Program-made: the position numbers and the translations under genes
Assembly: GCF_000758305.1 (NCBI RefSeq)
Contig: NZ_CP009458.1
Location: 1,178,001-1,242,000 of the forward strand
Length of the DNA: 64,000 nt
DNA from: Cedecea neteri
Lineage (GTDB): Bacteria > Pseudomonadota > Gammaproteobacteria > Enterobacterales > Enterobacteriaceae
Reading direction: 5' to 3'
Part shown: one piece after another, positions 18,800 through 29,945 of the stretch
Layout of the letters: every line of letters begins with the position of its first letter
How positions within the stretch are numbered: position 1 is the stretch's first letter
Notes under the pieces: generated by a model
The model's input: the letters and a program-made list of their open reading frames with translations, nothing else
Told to the model about the DNA's origin: nothing
Database searches by the model: none

Positions 18800-19702
18800 A
18801 TGAATCAACAATATGGGCAGCTGGTTAGCCGGGCTGCAATCGCGGCGACCGTTATGGCGTCGTTGCTACTTTTAATAAAAATTTTCGCCTGGTGGTATAC
18901 CGGCTCGGTCAGTATTCTGGCGGCACTGGTGGACTCGCTGGTTGATATCGCAGCTTCATTGACGAACTTGCTTGTGGTGCGTTATTCACTTCAGCCCGCA
19001 GACGAAGAACATACATTCGGCCACGGCAAAGCGGAATCGCTGGCCGCTCTCGCACAAAGCATGTTCATTTCTGGATCGGCACTGTTCCTGTTTTTAACCG
19101 GTATTCAGCACCTGGCTGAGCCTTCCCCGATGAAAGAGCCTGGGATTGGCGTTGCGGTAACGGTTGTGGCCCTGATAAGCACCTTAGTTTTGGTGACGTT
19201 CCAGCGCTGGGTAGTGCGAAAAACGCAAAGCCAGGCCGTCCGGGCCGATATGCTTCATTATCAGTCTGATGTTATGATGAATGGCGCAATTCTTATTGCG
19301 TTAGGCTTATCCTGGTATGGTTGGCATCGTGCTGATTCGCTGTTTGCTTTGGGTATTGGCGTGTACATTTTGTATAGCGCGCTGCAAATGGGCTATGAAG
19401 CCGTGCAATCGCTGCTTGATCGGGCGTTACCAGACGAGGAACGTCAGGCTATTATTGATATCGTGAATGCGTGGCCCGGCGTCAGAGGAGCCCACGATCT
19501 CCGAACGCGGCAGTCAGGGCCGACCCGCTTTATACAGCTTCATATTGAGATGGAAGATAATTTACCGCTGGTTCAGGCGCACGTTGTGGCTGAACAGGTG
19601 GAGCAGGCGATTCTGCAGCGTTTCCCAGGATCGGATGTGATTATCCACCAGGATCCTTGCTCTGTTGTCCCGACGGGACGGCAGGGGCATTTCGAGCTTT
19701 AG
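18800..19702 (+). CDS. fieF: Cation-efflux pump FieF (iron/zinc)
   Basis: A 300-residue cation diffusion facilitator with six transmembrane helices and a cytoplasmic C-terminal domain. Metal-site residues are in '[12 protein letters not shown]' (TM2, DxxxD) and '[10 protein letters not shown]' (TM5, HxxxD), plus 'HTFGHGKAE' in the loop. In E. coli it exports Zn2+ and Fe2+ in exchange for protons. The ATG at 18800, preceded by GGGAG, gives the family N-terminus [13 protein letters not shown]; an in-frame start 57 bp upstream lies in the CpxQ terminator region and is not used. Confidence 0.96.
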   Translation: MNQQYGQLVSRAAIAATVMASLLLLIKIFAWWYTGSVSILAALVDSLVDIAASLTNLLVVRYSLQPADEEHTFGHGKAESLAALAQSMFISGSALFLFLTGIQHLAEPSPMKEPGIGVAVTVVALISTLVLVTFQRWVVRKTQSQAVRADMLHYQSDVMMNGAILIALGLSWYGWHRADSLFALGIGVYILYSALQMGYEAVQSLLDRALPDEERQAIIDIVNAWPGVRGAHDLRTRQSGPTRFIQLHIEMEDNLPLVQAHVVAEQVEQAILQRFPGSDVIIHQDPCSVVPTGRQGHFEL

Positions 19703-19884
19703 TTTTACGTTGGAAAGTTGGCGCTGACTGGCAGTTTTTGCATAATGTACCGCCATTTGGCCTGACCTGAATCAATTCAGCTGGAAGCCGTTGTTATACT
19801 ATTTGGGCAGCGTCGAAGCTTCGGATTGCCCGCAGCGTTTTCCGGCAACAGGATTAATTTTGCTTTCAAAGTTCAGAGGTAGTC

Positions 19885-20847
19885 ATGATCAAAAAAATTG
19901 GTGTGTTGACGAGTGGCGGTGATGCGCCGGGCATGAACGCGGCGATCCGCGGTGTGGTGCGTGCAGCGCTGTCAGAAGGTCTGGAAGTCATGGGTGTCTA
20001 TGATGGCTACCTGGGTCTGTACGAAGATCGCATGGTGCAGCTGGACCGCTATAGCGTGTCCGACATGATCAACCGTGGTGGTACATTCCTCGGCTCCGCT
20101 CGCTTCCCTGAGTTCCGCGATGAAAACATTCGCGCCGTGGCTATCGAAAACCTGAAAAAACGCGGCATTGATGCGCTGGTGGTTATTGGCGGTGACGGTT
20201 CTTACATGGGGGCGATGCGCCTGACCGAAATGGGCTTCCCTTGTATCGGCCTGCCGGGCACCATCGATAACGATATCAAAGGCACCGACTACACGATCGG
20301 TTACTTCACCGCACTGGAAACCGTGGTTGAAGCGATTGACCGCCTGCGCGATACCTCCTCTTCACACCAGCGTATTTCCATTGTTGAAGTGATGGGGCGT
20401 TACTGCGGTGACCTGACCCTGGCGGCGGCTATTGCCGGTGGCTGTGAGTTTGTGGTTCTGCCGGAAGTTGAATTCAGCCGTGAAGACCTGGTGGCAGAAA
20501 TCAAAGCCGGTATTGCCAAGGGTAAGAAACACGCCATTGTGGCTATCACCGAGCACATTTGCGATGTTGATGAACTGGCTAAATACATCGAAACCGAAAC
20601 CAAACGCGAAACCCGTGCTACTGTTCTGGGCCACATCCAGCGCGGTGGTTCCCCGGTAGCGTATGACCGTATCCTTGCATCTCGTATGGGGGCTTACTCC
20701 ATCGAGCTGCTGCTACAGGGCTTTGGCGGTCGCTGCGTCGGTATTCAGAACGAAAAACTGGTTCACCATGACATTATCGACGCGATTGAAAATATGAAGC
20801 GTCCGTTCAAAGGTGACTGGCTGGATTGCGCTAAAAAACTGTACTAA
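19885..20847 (+). CDS. pfkA: 6-phosphofructokinase I
   Basis: A 320-residue ATP-dependent phosphofructokinase identical in length to E. coli PfkA. Motifs are '[18 protein letters not shown]' (ATP and F6P site), 'GGDGSYMGA', and '[11 protein letters not shown]', which contains catalytic Asp127. It commits fructose 6-phosphate to glycolysis and is allosterically controlled by ADP and PEP. A 182 bp spacer separates it from fieF, and a strong terminator follows. Confidence 0.98.
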   Translation: MIKKIGVLTSGGDAPGMNAAIRGVVRAALSEGLEVMGVYDGYLGLYEDRMVQLDRYSVSDMINRGGTFLGSARFPEFRDENIRAVAIENLKKRGIDALVVIGGDGSYMGAMRLTEMGFPCIGLPGTIDNDIKGTDYTIGYFTALETVVEAIDRLRDTSSSHQRISIVEVMGRYCGDLTLAAAIAGGCEFVVLPEVEFSREDLVAEIKAGIAKGKKHAIVAITEHICDVDELAKYIETETKRETRATVLGHIQRGGSPVAYDRILASRMGAYSIELLLQGFGGRCVGIQNEKLVHHDIIDAIENMKRPFKGDWLDCAKKLY

Positions 20848-20865
20848 GTAGAGCTCTTGTTAGCG

Positions 20866-20892
20866 AAAACCGGGCATTGCCCGGTTTTTTTA
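20866..20892 (+). terminator. pfkA terminator
   Basis: AAAACCGGGC pairs with GCCCGGTTTT around a short loop, followed by a run of seven T. It lies 19 bp after the pfkA stop. Confidence 0.93.
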
Positions 20893-20999
20893 TTGCCTGT
20901 TATATCGCCAAAAGTTATAGCCAATCTTTTTTTATTCTTTAATCCTTGAAATAGTTTCTGGCAGGCTGGTCGCATCAAACTTCATAAAGAGAGCGGGCG

Positions 21000-21989
21000 A
21001 TGAACAAGTGGGGCGTGGGTTTAACATTACTTTTGGCTTCTGGTGGCGTACTGGCGAAGGATATTCAGTTACTCAACGTGTCTTACGATCCGACTCGTGA
21101 ACTGTATGAAGAATACAACAAAGCGTTCAGTGCTCACTGGAAGCAGCAAACCGGTGATACGGTCACCGTGCGCCAGTCACACGGCGGATCCGGGAAACAG
21201 GCAACGTCAGTCATCAATGGTATTGAAGCCGACGTCGTAACCCTGGCGCTGGCCTATGACGTGGATGCCATCGCTGAGCGCGGGCGCATTGATAAAAACT
21301 GGATCAAGCGCCTGCCGGACAATTCTGCGCCATATACCTCCACCATCGTATTCCTGGTGCGCAAAGGCAACCCTAAACAAATTCATGACTGGAACGACCT
21401 GATTAAACCGGGTGTTTCTGTCATCACGCCAAACCCGAAAAGCTCCGGCGGTGCGCGCTGGAACTATTTAGCTGCATGGGGTTATGCGCTGCACCACAAC
21501 AATAACGATCAGGCGAAGGCGCAGGACTTCGTTAAAGCTTTATTCAAAAACGTAGAGGTGCTGGACTCCGGCGCTCGTGGTTCGACCAACACCTTTGTTG
21601 AGCGCGGCATTGGCGATGTGCTGATTGCGTGGGAAAACGAGGCGTTACTGGCTACCAATGAATTGGGCAAAGACAAATTTGAGATTGTGACCCCGAGCGA
21701 ATCTATCCTTGCGGAACCGACAGTGTCCGTAGTGGACAAGGTTGTTGAGAAGAAAGGGACTCAGGCCGTGGCGGAAGCCTATCTGAAGTATCTTTACTCA
21801 CCTGAAGGTCAGGAGATTGCGGCGAAGAATTACTACCGTCCGCGCGATCCTGAAGTCGCGAAGAAATACGAAAAAGAATTCCCGAAACTGAAGCTCTACA
21901 CGATTGATGAAGAGTTTGGCGGCTGGGCGAAAGCGCAGAAGGACCACTTCTCCAACGGCGGCAGCTTCGACCAAATCAGCAAGCGTTAA
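21000..21989 (+). CDS. sbp: Periplasmic sulfate-binding protein
   Basis: A 329-residue ABC solute-binding protein with a short signal peptide ([20 protein letters not shown], cleaved near residue 19). Sulfate-binding family segments include '[13 protein letters not shown]', '[13 protein letters not shown]' and '[17 protein letters not shown]'. Length is the same as E. coli Sbp. It delivers sulfate to the CysTWA transporter encoded elsewhere. E. coli sbp is a CysB-regulon gene; I could not define a CysB site here. A terminator follows at once, so it is probably monocistronic. Confidence 0.97.
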   Translation: MNKWGVGLTLLLASGGVLAKDIQLLNVSYDPTRELYEEYNKAFSAHWKQQTGDTVTVRQSHGGSGKQATSVINGIEADVVTLALAYDVDAIAERGRIDKNWIKRLPDNSAPYTSTIVFLVRKGNPKQIHDWNDLIKPGVSVITPNPKSSGGARWNYLAAWGYALHHNNNDQAKAQDFVKALFKNVEVLDSGARGSTNTFVERGIGDVLIAWENEALLATNELGKDKFEIVTPSESILAEPTVSVVDKVVEKKGTQAVAEAYLKYLYSPEGQEIAAKNYYRPRDPEVAKKYEKEFPKLKLYTIDEEFGGWAKAQKDHFSNGGSFDQISKR

Positions 21990-21994
21990 CGTTA

Positions 21995-22017
21995 AATGGC
22001 CCTACGGGGCCATTTTT
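21995..22017 (+). terminator. sbp terminator
   Basis: AATGGCCC/GGGCCATT stem with a 4-nt loop and T5 just after the sbp stop codon. Confidence 0.9.
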
Positions 22018-22089
22018 GTTTCCACGGTCTGACATTTACTCGCAGAATATCTTCCCGTAGAGTGCTGAAAAACTCTACAGGAGACAGGT

Positions 22090-23394
22090 ATGTCGCTCTG
22101 GTTGTCAGACCCTCTGATCCTGCCCGGCATTATTATCCTCATCACTATTGTCCTTTGGGCCACATCTGCGCTGCCTGAATACCTGACTGCACTGTTATTT
22201 TTCGCCGCGGCGATGGTGGCGAAGATAGCCCCGGCCGAAGCGATTTTTAGCGGTTTTGCCTCATCGGCTTTCTGGCTGGTATTCAGCGGTTTTGTGTTAG
22301 GCATAGCGATTCGCAAAACGGGTCTGGCCGATCGGGTTGCGCGGGGACTTTCCGCCCGGCTGACGGACTCCTGGCTCCATATGGTAGGCAGTGTTGTACT
22401 GTTAAGCTATGCGCTGGCATTTGTTATGCCTTCAAATATGGGACGTATTGCCCTGCTGATGCCGATTGTTGCCGCGATGGCGAAAAGAGCGTCCGTCGGC
22501 GAGGGTACTCGAGCCTGGTACGGCCTGGCGCTGGCCGTGGGGTTTGGTACTTTCCAGCTCTCGGCGACGATTTTACCGGCGAACGTGCCGAATCTGGTGA
22601 TGAGTGGGGCGGCGGAAGGGTCTTATGGCCTGCATCTTAACTATCTGCCTTATTTGCTGCTACACACGCCGGTGCTCGGCATTCTTAAAGGCGTCGTGCT
22701 GATCGGCCTGATTGCCTGGTTATTTCCCGGCAAGCCGTTGCCACCAACGCAAATTGAGCACCCTGGGCCGATGAGTGGCGAAGAAAAGCGGCTGGCGTGG
22801 CTGCTGGCTGTGGTGCTCGGGTTATGGGTGACGGAAAGCTGGCACGGCATTGGTCCCGCATGGATAGGGCTGATGGCCGCCTGCGTGACGCTCTTGCCGC
22901 GTATTGGATTTATCAGCGGCGAGGAGTTTGCCAGCGGCGTGAATGTGCGCACCTGTTTTTATGTCGCGGGCATTCTGGCTCTGGCCACGACCGTGACGCA
23001 TATCGGCCTTGGGGCGCTTGTGGGCGAAAAGCTAATGGCGATTATGCCGCTGGATATCAGCATGCCGTTCACCAGCTTTGCAGCGTTAACCGGTATCACC
23101 AGCCTGCTCAACTTCATCGTCACTGCGAACGGCGTTCCAGCGCTCTATACCACGTTTGCCGAGAGTTTTTCGCAGGCGACCGGCTTCCCACTTTTGACGG
23201 TGATTATGATCCAGGTGCTGGGCTACTCAACGCCGCTCCTGCCGTATATGGCGTCGCCGATTGTGGTGGCTATGGGGTTGGGAAAAGTGCCGGCAAGGGA
23301 AGGGATGAAGCTTTGCCTGGCGCTGGCCGTGGTGACGTTTTTGATTTTACTGCCGCTGGATTATGGCTGGTTCCAGTTGCTGCATAAACTGTAA
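22090..23394 (+). CDS. SLC13/DASS-family anion permease, substrate unknown
   Basis: A 434-residue protein with about eleven hydrophobic segments along its whole length, no signal peptide and no soluble domain. Layout and segments such as 'LPEYLTALLFFAAAMVA', 'FWLVFSGFVLGIAI' and 'TILPANVPNLV' place it in the divalent anion:Na+ symporter/SLC13 superfamily. The two SNT motifs that bind Na+ and substrate carboxylates in VcINDY-type members read SNM (115-117) and ANG (346-348), so substrate and coupling may differ. AGGAG lies 9 nt before the ATG. It stands between sbp and tpiA, where E. coli K-12 carries cdh. Sulfate or a dicarboxylate is possible; proximity to sbp is weak evidence only. Confidence 0.78.
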   Translation: MSLWLSDPLILPGIIILITIVLWATSALPEYLTALLFFAAAMVAKIAPAEAIFSGFASSAFWLVFSGFVLGIAIRKTGLADRVARGLSARLTDSWLHMVGSVVLLSYALAFVMPSNMGRIALLMPIVAAMAKRASVGEGTRAWYGLALAVGFGTFQLSATILPANVPNLVMSGAAEGSYGLHLNYLPYLLLHTPVLGILKGVVLIGLIAWLFPGKPLPPTQIEHPGPMSGEEKRLAWLLAVVLGLWVTESWHGIGPAWIGLMAACVTLLPRIGFISGEEFASGVNVRTCFYVAGILALATTVTHIGLGALVGEKLMAIMPLDISMPFTSFAALTGITSLLNFIVTANGVPALYTTFAESFSQATGFPLLTVIMIQVLGYSTPLLPYMASPIVVAMGLGKVPAREGMKLCLALAVVTFLILLPLDYGWFQLLHKL

Positions 23395-23422
23395 AAAAAA
23401 CGGCTCCGCAAGCGGAGCCGTT
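23393..23422. terminator. Shared terminator between the DASS permease and tpiA
   Basis: CGGCTCCG (23401-23408) pairs with CGGAGCCG (23413-23420). On the minus strand it is followed by T8, giving a strong tpiA terminator. The plus-strand side has only TT and is weaker. It starts inside the permease stop codon region. Confidence 0.92.
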
Positions 23423-23442
23423 CATCAATACTGTTCGCGTAA

Positions 23443-24210
23443 TTACGCTTTTTTCGCTTCAGCTGCTGCTTTAACGATAACCGCGAAAGCGTCCGCTTTC
23501 AGGGATGCACCGCCAACCAGAGCGCCGTCGATGTCCGGCTGAGCAAAGAGCTCTGCTGCGTTTTTATCGTTAACGGAACCGCCGTACTGGATGATCACTT
23601 GCTCTGCTACTTTCGCGTCTGCTTTAGCAATGTGGTCACGGATAAATTTGTGAACTGCCTGAGCCTGAGCTGGGGTTGCAGATTTACCGGTACCGATAGC
23701 CCAGATTGGTTCGTAAGCGATTACCGCGCCTTCGAACGCTGCTGCGCCCTGAGTTTTCAGCACGGCGTCGATCTGGCGTGCACAAACTTCTTCGGTTTTG
23801 CCCGCTTCGTTCTCAGCTTCGCTTTCACCGATGCACAGAACTGGCACCAAGCCTGCTGCTTTCAGCACGGCGAATTTCTTAGCGATGAACTCGTCGGACT
23901 CTGCGTGATAGGTACGACGCTCAGAGTGGCCGATGATGATGTATTTAGCACCGATATCTTTCAGCATGTCTGCAGAAACTTCACCGGTAAACGCGCCGGA
24001 CAGGTTAACGTCTACGTTCTGCGCGCCAAGAATGATGTGGCTACCGGAAGCAGCGTGTTTTGCCAGGTCCAGGTACATGGTTGGTGGGGCGATAGCCACG
24101 CCGCAGCCTTCCACGCCAGACAGCTCTTTACGCAGGTTAGCAACAAGCTCGTTAACCATGTGTTTGCTGCCGTTCAGTTTCCAGTTACCCATCACTAAAG
24201 GATGTCGCAT
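23443..24210 (-). CDS. tpiA: Triosephosphate isomerase
   Basis: A 255-residue TIM-barrel enzyme that interconverts dihydroxyacetone phosphate and glyceraldehyde 3-phosphate. Catalytic residues are visible: Lys in 'GNWKLNGS', His in 'IIGHSERR' and Glu in '[12 protein letters not shown]'. The ATG at 24210 gives the family N-terminus [11 protein letters not shown] and the exact E. coli length; an in-frame start 24 bp upstream is not supported. yiiQ lies 108 bp upstream on the same strand. It is convergent with the DASS permease. Confidence 0.98.
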   Translation of the reverse strand: MRHPLVMGNWKLNGSKHMVNELVANLRKELSGVEGCGVAIAPPTMYLDLAKHAASGSHIILGAQNVDVNLSGAFTGEVSADMLKDIGAKYIIIGHSERRTYHAESDEFIAKKFAVLKAAGLVPVLCIGESEAENEAGKTEEVCARQIDAVLKTQGAAAFEGAVIAYEPIWAIGTGKSATPAQAQAVHKFIRDHIAKADAKVAEQVIIQYGGSVNDKNAAELFAQPDIDGALVGGASLKADAFAVIVKAAAEAKKA

Positions 24211-24318
24211 TTTAATTCTCCACGCGGTAAGCAATAAAAAGAATCACTGCCCGTCGGGCAGCTTGGTCTGTGAAACAGTATAGAGAGTCGGCGGGCGAAA
24301 GGCTTTGCTTTTTGTCAT

Positions 24319-24918
24319 TTATTCGCCGCTGTTTAGCGTCTCAGATAGCGTTAGCTTAATCGGTTCAACGGCGAAAGTTAGCCCTTTTTCGCCGTTATCT
24401 GCCACGACATAGCGAATGGCGCCGTCGTTCTGAGCGAAATAGCGCTTATTTTTGCCGTCGCTGAGCAGTTTGGTCAGTTTCTGCTGGCTTTGTACTTTGG
24501 AAAGCGTTGGCGTGAAGCTGCGGATAATCGCGGCCATGTACTCCAGCGCCTTGCCACGGGCGGCTTTTTGCTCCGGTCCCTGAATGGGGAGCCAGGTTAT
24601 CTGCATCGACTTAATTTTTAGGGTGCCGAGTTCCAGCGCCGCAGAAGCATAGAGGTTTTCGTTGATCTTGGTCGCGGCGCGGGTCAGGTTGGCTTTATCG
24701 CGGCTCTTCTCCACGGCGCGAAATTCGTTCAGCGGCAGCGAAGGATTATCGATATCAAATTTGCCGCGAAACTGGGTAATGGTCAGGTCGAAAGTGGGCG
24801 CGCCTGGCAGCAGATAGGGCGCCGCCGGAAGCTGAGATGCTGCGTCTGACGCAGGATCTGCCCGGCTCACCGCCAAAGGCAGCGCCAGCAGCACGAGGGC
24901 AGGCAGCAGGTATTTCAT
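24319..24918 (-). CDS. yiiQ: Exported DUF1454 family protein YiiQ
   Basis: A 199-residue protein with a signal peptide (hydrophobic residues about 3-18, likely cleavage near SRA). It contains the DUF1454 domain: 'APYLLPGAPTFDLTITQFR', 'INENLYASAALE' and 'RYVVADNGEKGLTFAVEP'. No biochemical function is known. The ATG at 24918 has AGGAG 10 nt upstream; a GTG two codons earlier is possible but sits too close to that site. It is divergent from yiiR. Confidence 0.85.
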   Translation of the reverse strand: MKYLLPALVLLALPLAVSRADPASDAASQLPAAPYLLPGAPTFDLTITQFRGKFDIDNPSLPLNEFRAVEKSRDKANLTRAATKINENLYASAALELGTLKIKSMQITWLPIQGPEQKAARGKALEYMAAIIRSFTPTLSKVQSQQKLTKLLSDGKNKRYFAQNDGAIRYVVADNGEKGLTFAVEPIKLTLSETLNSGE

Positions 24919-25035
24919 CGACACACTTCTCCTGATGGGTTCATCATCCCGATTAAATCGGCAATCCGTTGGCTTGTCAAAACGGGCGGTGACCAGGGTA
25001 CACTACGCCGCGATAAAATAATAAGGACCTTACCC

Positions 25036-25455
25036 ATGACCATACAGCAATGGTTGTTCTCTTTTAAAGGGCGTATTGGACGCCGCGATTTTTGGATTTG
25101 GATCGGCGCATGGATAGTCGGACTGATTATTCTGTTTACCCTGGCTGGAGCCGAAATCATGCCGTATTCCACGGCGGGCTTCTTCCTCACCGGCTCGCTG
25201 ATTCCAACTGCGGCGGTGATTGTGAAGCGCCTGCACGACAGGGATAAAAAAGGCTGGTGGGCGCTGCTGTTTATTCCTGCCTGGCTGCTGGTGGCGGGAA
25301 ACTGGGAAACCTTTGGCACTCTGTGGCAGTGGGGATTGGGGCGTTTTATCCCGACTCTTATTTTTGTCATGGTGTTGATGGACCTGGGCGCTTTTGTGGG
25401 CACCCAGGGCGAAAACCGTTTCGGAAAAGAGACCAGCGAAGTTAAATTCCGCTGA
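25036..25455 (+). CDS. yiiR: DUF805 inner-membrane protein YiiR
   Basis: A 139-residue DUF805 protein. The start MTIQQWLFSFKGRIGRRDFW is the family signature (F-x-G-R-x-x-R-x-x-F/Y-W). Three to four hydrophobic segments follow, and the conserved 'VKRLHDRDKKGWWALL' loop lies at about residues 63-78. The function is unknown. It is convergent with fpr with a single base between the two stop codons. E. coli has yiiS and uspD in this gap. Confidence 0.88.
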   Translation: MTIQQWLFSFKGRIGRRDFWIWIGAWIVGLIILFTLAGAEIMPYSTAGFFLTGSLIPTAAVIVKRLHDRDKKGWWALLFIPAWLLVAGNWETFGTLWQWGLGRFIPTLIFVMVLMDLGAFVGTQGENRFGKETSEVKFR

Positions 25456-25456
25456 T

Positions 25457-26203
25457 TTACCAGTAATGCTCGGCGGTCATATGGCCAGGCCTGCGGCGCA
25501 GGTGTTTGGCCATTTGCCGGGTATCTTTCAGAAGCTGTTGCGTGTCACGCACCATTTGCGGGTTACCGCATAGCATCACGTGGCTGGTTTCGGTATCCAT
25601 CGGTAAACCTACGGCCGCCTCAAGCTCACCGCTTTCAATCAGCGCCGGAACGCGCCCGGTAAGCGAACCTGCGACCGTTTCACGGCTGACCACGGTTTGA
25701 ATACGCAGTTTCCCCTGATAGCGCTCTTGCAGCTCAAGCATGAGCGGGAGATAGCTTAAATCGCTGGCGTAGCGAACCGCATGGAGCAGCACGATATTCT
25801 CGAAGCGCTCAAGATCTTTGCCTTCCTGCAGAATAGAAAGATAAGGCCCTAGTGCGGTGCCGGTTGCCAGCATCCAGAGCGTTTTGCACTCAGGGATTTC
25901 TTCCAACACGAAGAACCCGGCGGCCTCGCTGACCAGCTGCACTTCATCGCCAGGCTGGAGTGCATGCAGACGAGGGCTGAGTTTGCCTTCCGGCACAGTG
26001 ACCAGGTAGAACTCGAGATCGGGATTGCTTGGGGCGTTAACGTAGGAGTAAGCGCGCTGCACGCGTTCGCCGTCAATTTCCAGCCCAAGCTTGGTAAATT
26101 GCCCGGCGGTAAACGCATGCACCGGCGCATGAACCGTCAGGCTGAAGAGAGAATCCGTCCAGTTTTGAACTCTGGTAACTTTACCTGTAACCCACTCCGC
26201 CAT
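25457..26203 (-). CDS. fpr: Ferredoxin/flavodoxin-NADP+ reductase
   Basis: A 248-residue FAD flavoprotein that passes electrons from NADPH to flavodoxin or ferredoxin for activation of radical and other enzymes. The FAD motif is 'RAYSYVNAP' at about residues 50-58. The NADP site is in 'LWMLATGTALGPYLSILQ' and 'VMLCGNPQMV'. The C-terminus ends in a Trp that stacks on FAD, as in the bacterial subclass. The ATG at 26203 was chosen to match MAEWVTGKVT; an ATG 63 bp upstream would add an atypical basic extension. E. coli fpr is SoxRS-controlled; I did not identify a soxbox. Confidence 0.96.
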   Translation of the reverse strand: MAEWVTGKVTRVQNWTDSLFSLTVHAPVHAFTAGQFTKLGLEIDGERVQRAYSYVNAPSNPDLEFYLVTVPEGKLSPRLHALQPGDEVQLVSEAAGFFVLEEIPECKTLWMLATGTALGPYLSILQEGKDLERFENIVLLHAVRYASDLSYLPLMLELQERYQGKLRIQTVVSRETVAGSLTGRVPALIESGELEAAVGLPMDTETSHVMLCGNPQMVRDTQQLLKDTRQMAKHLRRRPGHMTAEHYW

Positions 26204-26302
26204 GTTGTACTCCCGTCGTCGCTTTTTACCTATCTTCACCAGAATGTGGCAGCATTTCCAGCCCAAACGAGCCGGAAAGCTCGAACCAACAAACGAGAAA
26301 CG

Positions 26303-27313
26303 TTACAGAATATGCTTCTGTACCTCGGTATCTTTACGATCGAGATAGTGAATAGACTGAATACGGCGAATCGTGCGGGATTTACCGCGAATCAGTAACG
26401 TCTCCGTGGTGGCCATATTGCCTTTACGGGTGATCCCTTCCAGCAGGTCGCCTTTAGTGATGCCGGTAGCAGAGAAAATAACGTTGTCGTTACGCGCCAT
26501 TTCATCAAGCCTCAGCACGCGTTCAGCTTCGATGCCCATTGCTTTGCAGCGCGCCAGTTCCTGCTCGCCGATGCGGCGATTCTCTTCGCTGTCGCCTTTT
26601 ACGTGGTGACGGGCCAGCAGACGGCCCTGCATGTCGCCGTCCAGCGCGCGGATCACTGCCGCTGAAACCACACCTTCCGGCGCACCGCCGATGCCGTAGA
26701 GGACATCAACTTCGCTGTCCGGCATGCAGGTCAGGATAGAAGCTGCCACGTCGCCATCGGGAATAGCAAACACGCGCACGCCAAGCTTCTGCATCTCTTT
26801 GATCGTGTCATCATGACGTGGTTTGGCAAGAATGGTCACGGTCAATTCGCTCAGCGGTTTTTCCAGCGCAGCGGCGATGCGGCGCAGGTTGTCCTCGAGG
26901 CTGAGATTAAGGTCGATGACGCCTTTGGCTCCCGGCCCCACAATCAGTTTTTCCATATACATATCGGGCGCATTGAGGAAGGTGCCTTTGTCGCCCACCG
27001 CGAGCACTGCCAGAGCGTTGGCCTGGCCCATCGCAGTCATGCGCGTACCTTCGATGGGGTCAACGGCGATATCGACCGCGTCGCCTTTGCCGGTCCCGAC
27101 TTTTTCGCCGATGTAGAGCATTGGCGCTTCATCGATTTCACCTTCGCCGATGACGATTTCGCCGTCAATATTGATTTGGTTAAGGACGATACGCATGGCG
27201 TTTACCGCTGCGCCGTCGGCGACATTTTTATCGCCACGGCCAAGCCATTTGTAGCCAGCAAGGGCGGCGGCTTCGGTCACGCGGGAAAATTCGATGGCAA
27301 GTTCACGTTTCAT
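26303..27313 (-). CDS. glpX: Class II fructose-1,6-bisphosphatase GlpX
   Basis: A 336-residue enzyme that hydrolyses fructose 1,6-bisphosphate in gluconeogenesis, Mn2+-dependent. Metal and substrate motifs include 'GEGEIDEAPMLYIGE', 'VDPIEGTRMT' and 'GIGGAPEGV'. The ATG at 27313 gives MKRELAIEFSRVTEAAALAG and the E. coli length. It lies 106 bp downstream of glpK with a GC-rich hairpin between them, matching the glpFKX operon. Confidence 0.96.
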   Translation of the reverse strand: MKRELAIEFSRVTEAAALAGYKWLGRGDKNVADGAAVNAMRIVLNQINIDGEIVIGEGEIDEAPMLYIGEKVGTGKGDAVDIAVDPIEGTRMTAMGQANALAVLAVGDKGTFLNAPDMYMEKLIVGPGAKGVIDLNLSLEDNLRRIAAALEKPLSELTVTILAKPRHDDTIKEMQKLGVRVFAIPDGDVAASILTCMPDSEVDVLYGIGGAPEGVVSAAVIRALDGDMQGRLLARHHVKGDSEENRRIGEQELARCKAMGIEAERVLRLDEMARNDNVIFSATGITKGDLLEGITRKGNMATTETLLIRGKSRTIRRIQSIHYLDRKDTEVQKHIL

Positions 27314-27390
27314 AGCTGACTCATTTAGCAAACAGAATTGCCGGGGAGTTTAGCACAGGCGAGGAAAGGGGCGGGAAAGACAGAGACTGA

Positions 27391-27412
27391 AAGGCCCCTA
27401 TTCAGGGGCCTT
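27391..27412 (-). terminator. Intercistronic hairpin between glpK and glpX
   Basis: AAGGCCCCT and AGGGGCCTT form a perfect 9-bp stem with a 4-nt loop just after the glpK stop. On the minus strand the following sequence has only scattered T, so it is probably a partial terminator or mRNA-stabilising element that lowers glpX expression. Confidence 0.6.
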
Positions 27413-27419
27413 GTAGGGA

Positions 27420-28949
<1,530 letters not shown>

Positions 28950-28955
28950 TCAGTA

Positions 28956-29810
28956 TTACAGTGCTTTTTGCTGAGAGGTCACCTTGCTGTCTGGTTTGTC
29001 TTCTTCGACAACGCAGACGTCGCATGGCAGGTGGCGACCAATCAATTTACGGTAGCCGAATGCACCAAGGGAGGCGCCGAGAATAGGCGCAAACAGCGGC
29101 ACCAGGAAGTAAGGGATATCTTTCCCACCTGTGAAGGCGACGTCGCCCCAGCCAGCCAGCCACGCGAAGGTCTTCGGCCCAAGGTCACGTGCTGGATTCA
29201 TCGCAAACCCGGTCAGTGGCCCCATGGAAGCGCCGATCACCGCGATCAGCAGGCCAATCAGCAACGGAGCCAACGGACCACGCGGCACGCCGTTGCCATC
29301 GTCGGTCAGCGCCAGAATAACGCCCATCAGAATGGCAGTGATCACCATTTCTACGGCGAATGCCTGCACGAAGTTAATGTGTGGGTTCGGATAGGTGGAG
29401 AAGATGCCGGCCAAATCCAGACTTTCTACGCTGCCGCGCACCATATGGTGCGTTTGTTCGTAGTCGAGGAACAGATTGTAATATAAGCCATAAACCAACG
29501 CGGCGGCGCAGAATGCGCCAAGGAACTGTGAAATAATAAACGGCACGACTTTGCGTCCGTCAAAACAAGCGAACAGCCAGAGTGCGATCGTTACTGCCGG
29601 ATTAAGATGTGCGCCGGAAACCCCTGCGGTCATATAGATGGCCATCGCCACCCCTAAGCCCCAGATGATGCTGATTTCCCACTGCCCGAAGGTGGCACCG
29701 GCCACTTTCAATGCAGCAACACATCCCACACCGAAGAAGATCAACAACGCGGTACCCATGAATTCGGCGATGCACTGGCCTTTTAAGGTTGTTGTAGCGG
29801 TCTGACTCAT
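28956..29810 (-). CDS. glpF: Glycerol facilitator (aquaglyceroporin)
   Basis: A 284-residue MIP-family channel with six transmembrane helices and two half-helices bearing NPA motifs: 'HLNPAVTIALW' (first half) and 'FAMNPARDLGP' (second half, with the Arg of the selectivity filter). It allows glycerol to diffuse through the inner membrane. First gene of glpFKX, with GlpR operators about 80-120 bp upstream. The C-terminus 'CDVCVVEEDK' resembles the E. coli tail. Confidence 0.97.
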   Translation of the reverse strand: MSQTATTTLKGQCIAEFMGTALLIFFGVGCVAALKVAGATFGQWEISIIWGLGVAMAIYMTAGVSGAHLNPAVTIALWLFACFDGRKVVPFIISQFLGAFCAAALVYGLYYNLFLDYEQTHHMVRGSVESLDLAGIFSTYPNPHINFVQAFAVEMVITAILMGVILALTDDGNGVPRGPLAPLLIGLLIAVIGASMGPLTGFAMNPARDLGPKTFAWLAGWGDVAFTGGKDIPYFLVPLFAPILGASLGAFGYRKLIGRHLPCDVCVVEEDKPDSKVTSQQKAL

Positions 29811-29888
29811 AGTGGGGTCCTGAAGGCAAATTGATGATTATTGTTGTCGAGCATCCTTGTCACCTTTATGCCATGTAGGCATGGTGTT

Positions 29889-29932
29889 AATTTATCGTTA
29901 ACGAGCACAAACGAGAAATATCGAACTTAAAA
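29889..29932 (-). promoter_or_regulatory. GlpR operators upstream of glpFKX
   Basis: Two adjacent sites centred near 29900 and 29919 contain the GlpR half-site words TCGTTAACGA (29895-29904) and ACGAGAAATATCGAACT (29911-29927). The arrangement closely follows what I know of the E. coli glpF control region. GlpR represses the operon until glycerol 3-phosphate accumulates. CRP sites are expected in the same stretch but were not resolved. Confidence 0.75.
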
Positions 29933-29945
29933 TGTGCGTGGTGCG

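Noticed and set aside
24245..24262. A CTGCCC/GGGCAG hairpin upstream of tpiA as a yiiQ terminator
   Set aside because: The stem is only 6 bp and the T run starts 6 nt after it. It may be a leader structure; a terminator call is not justified.
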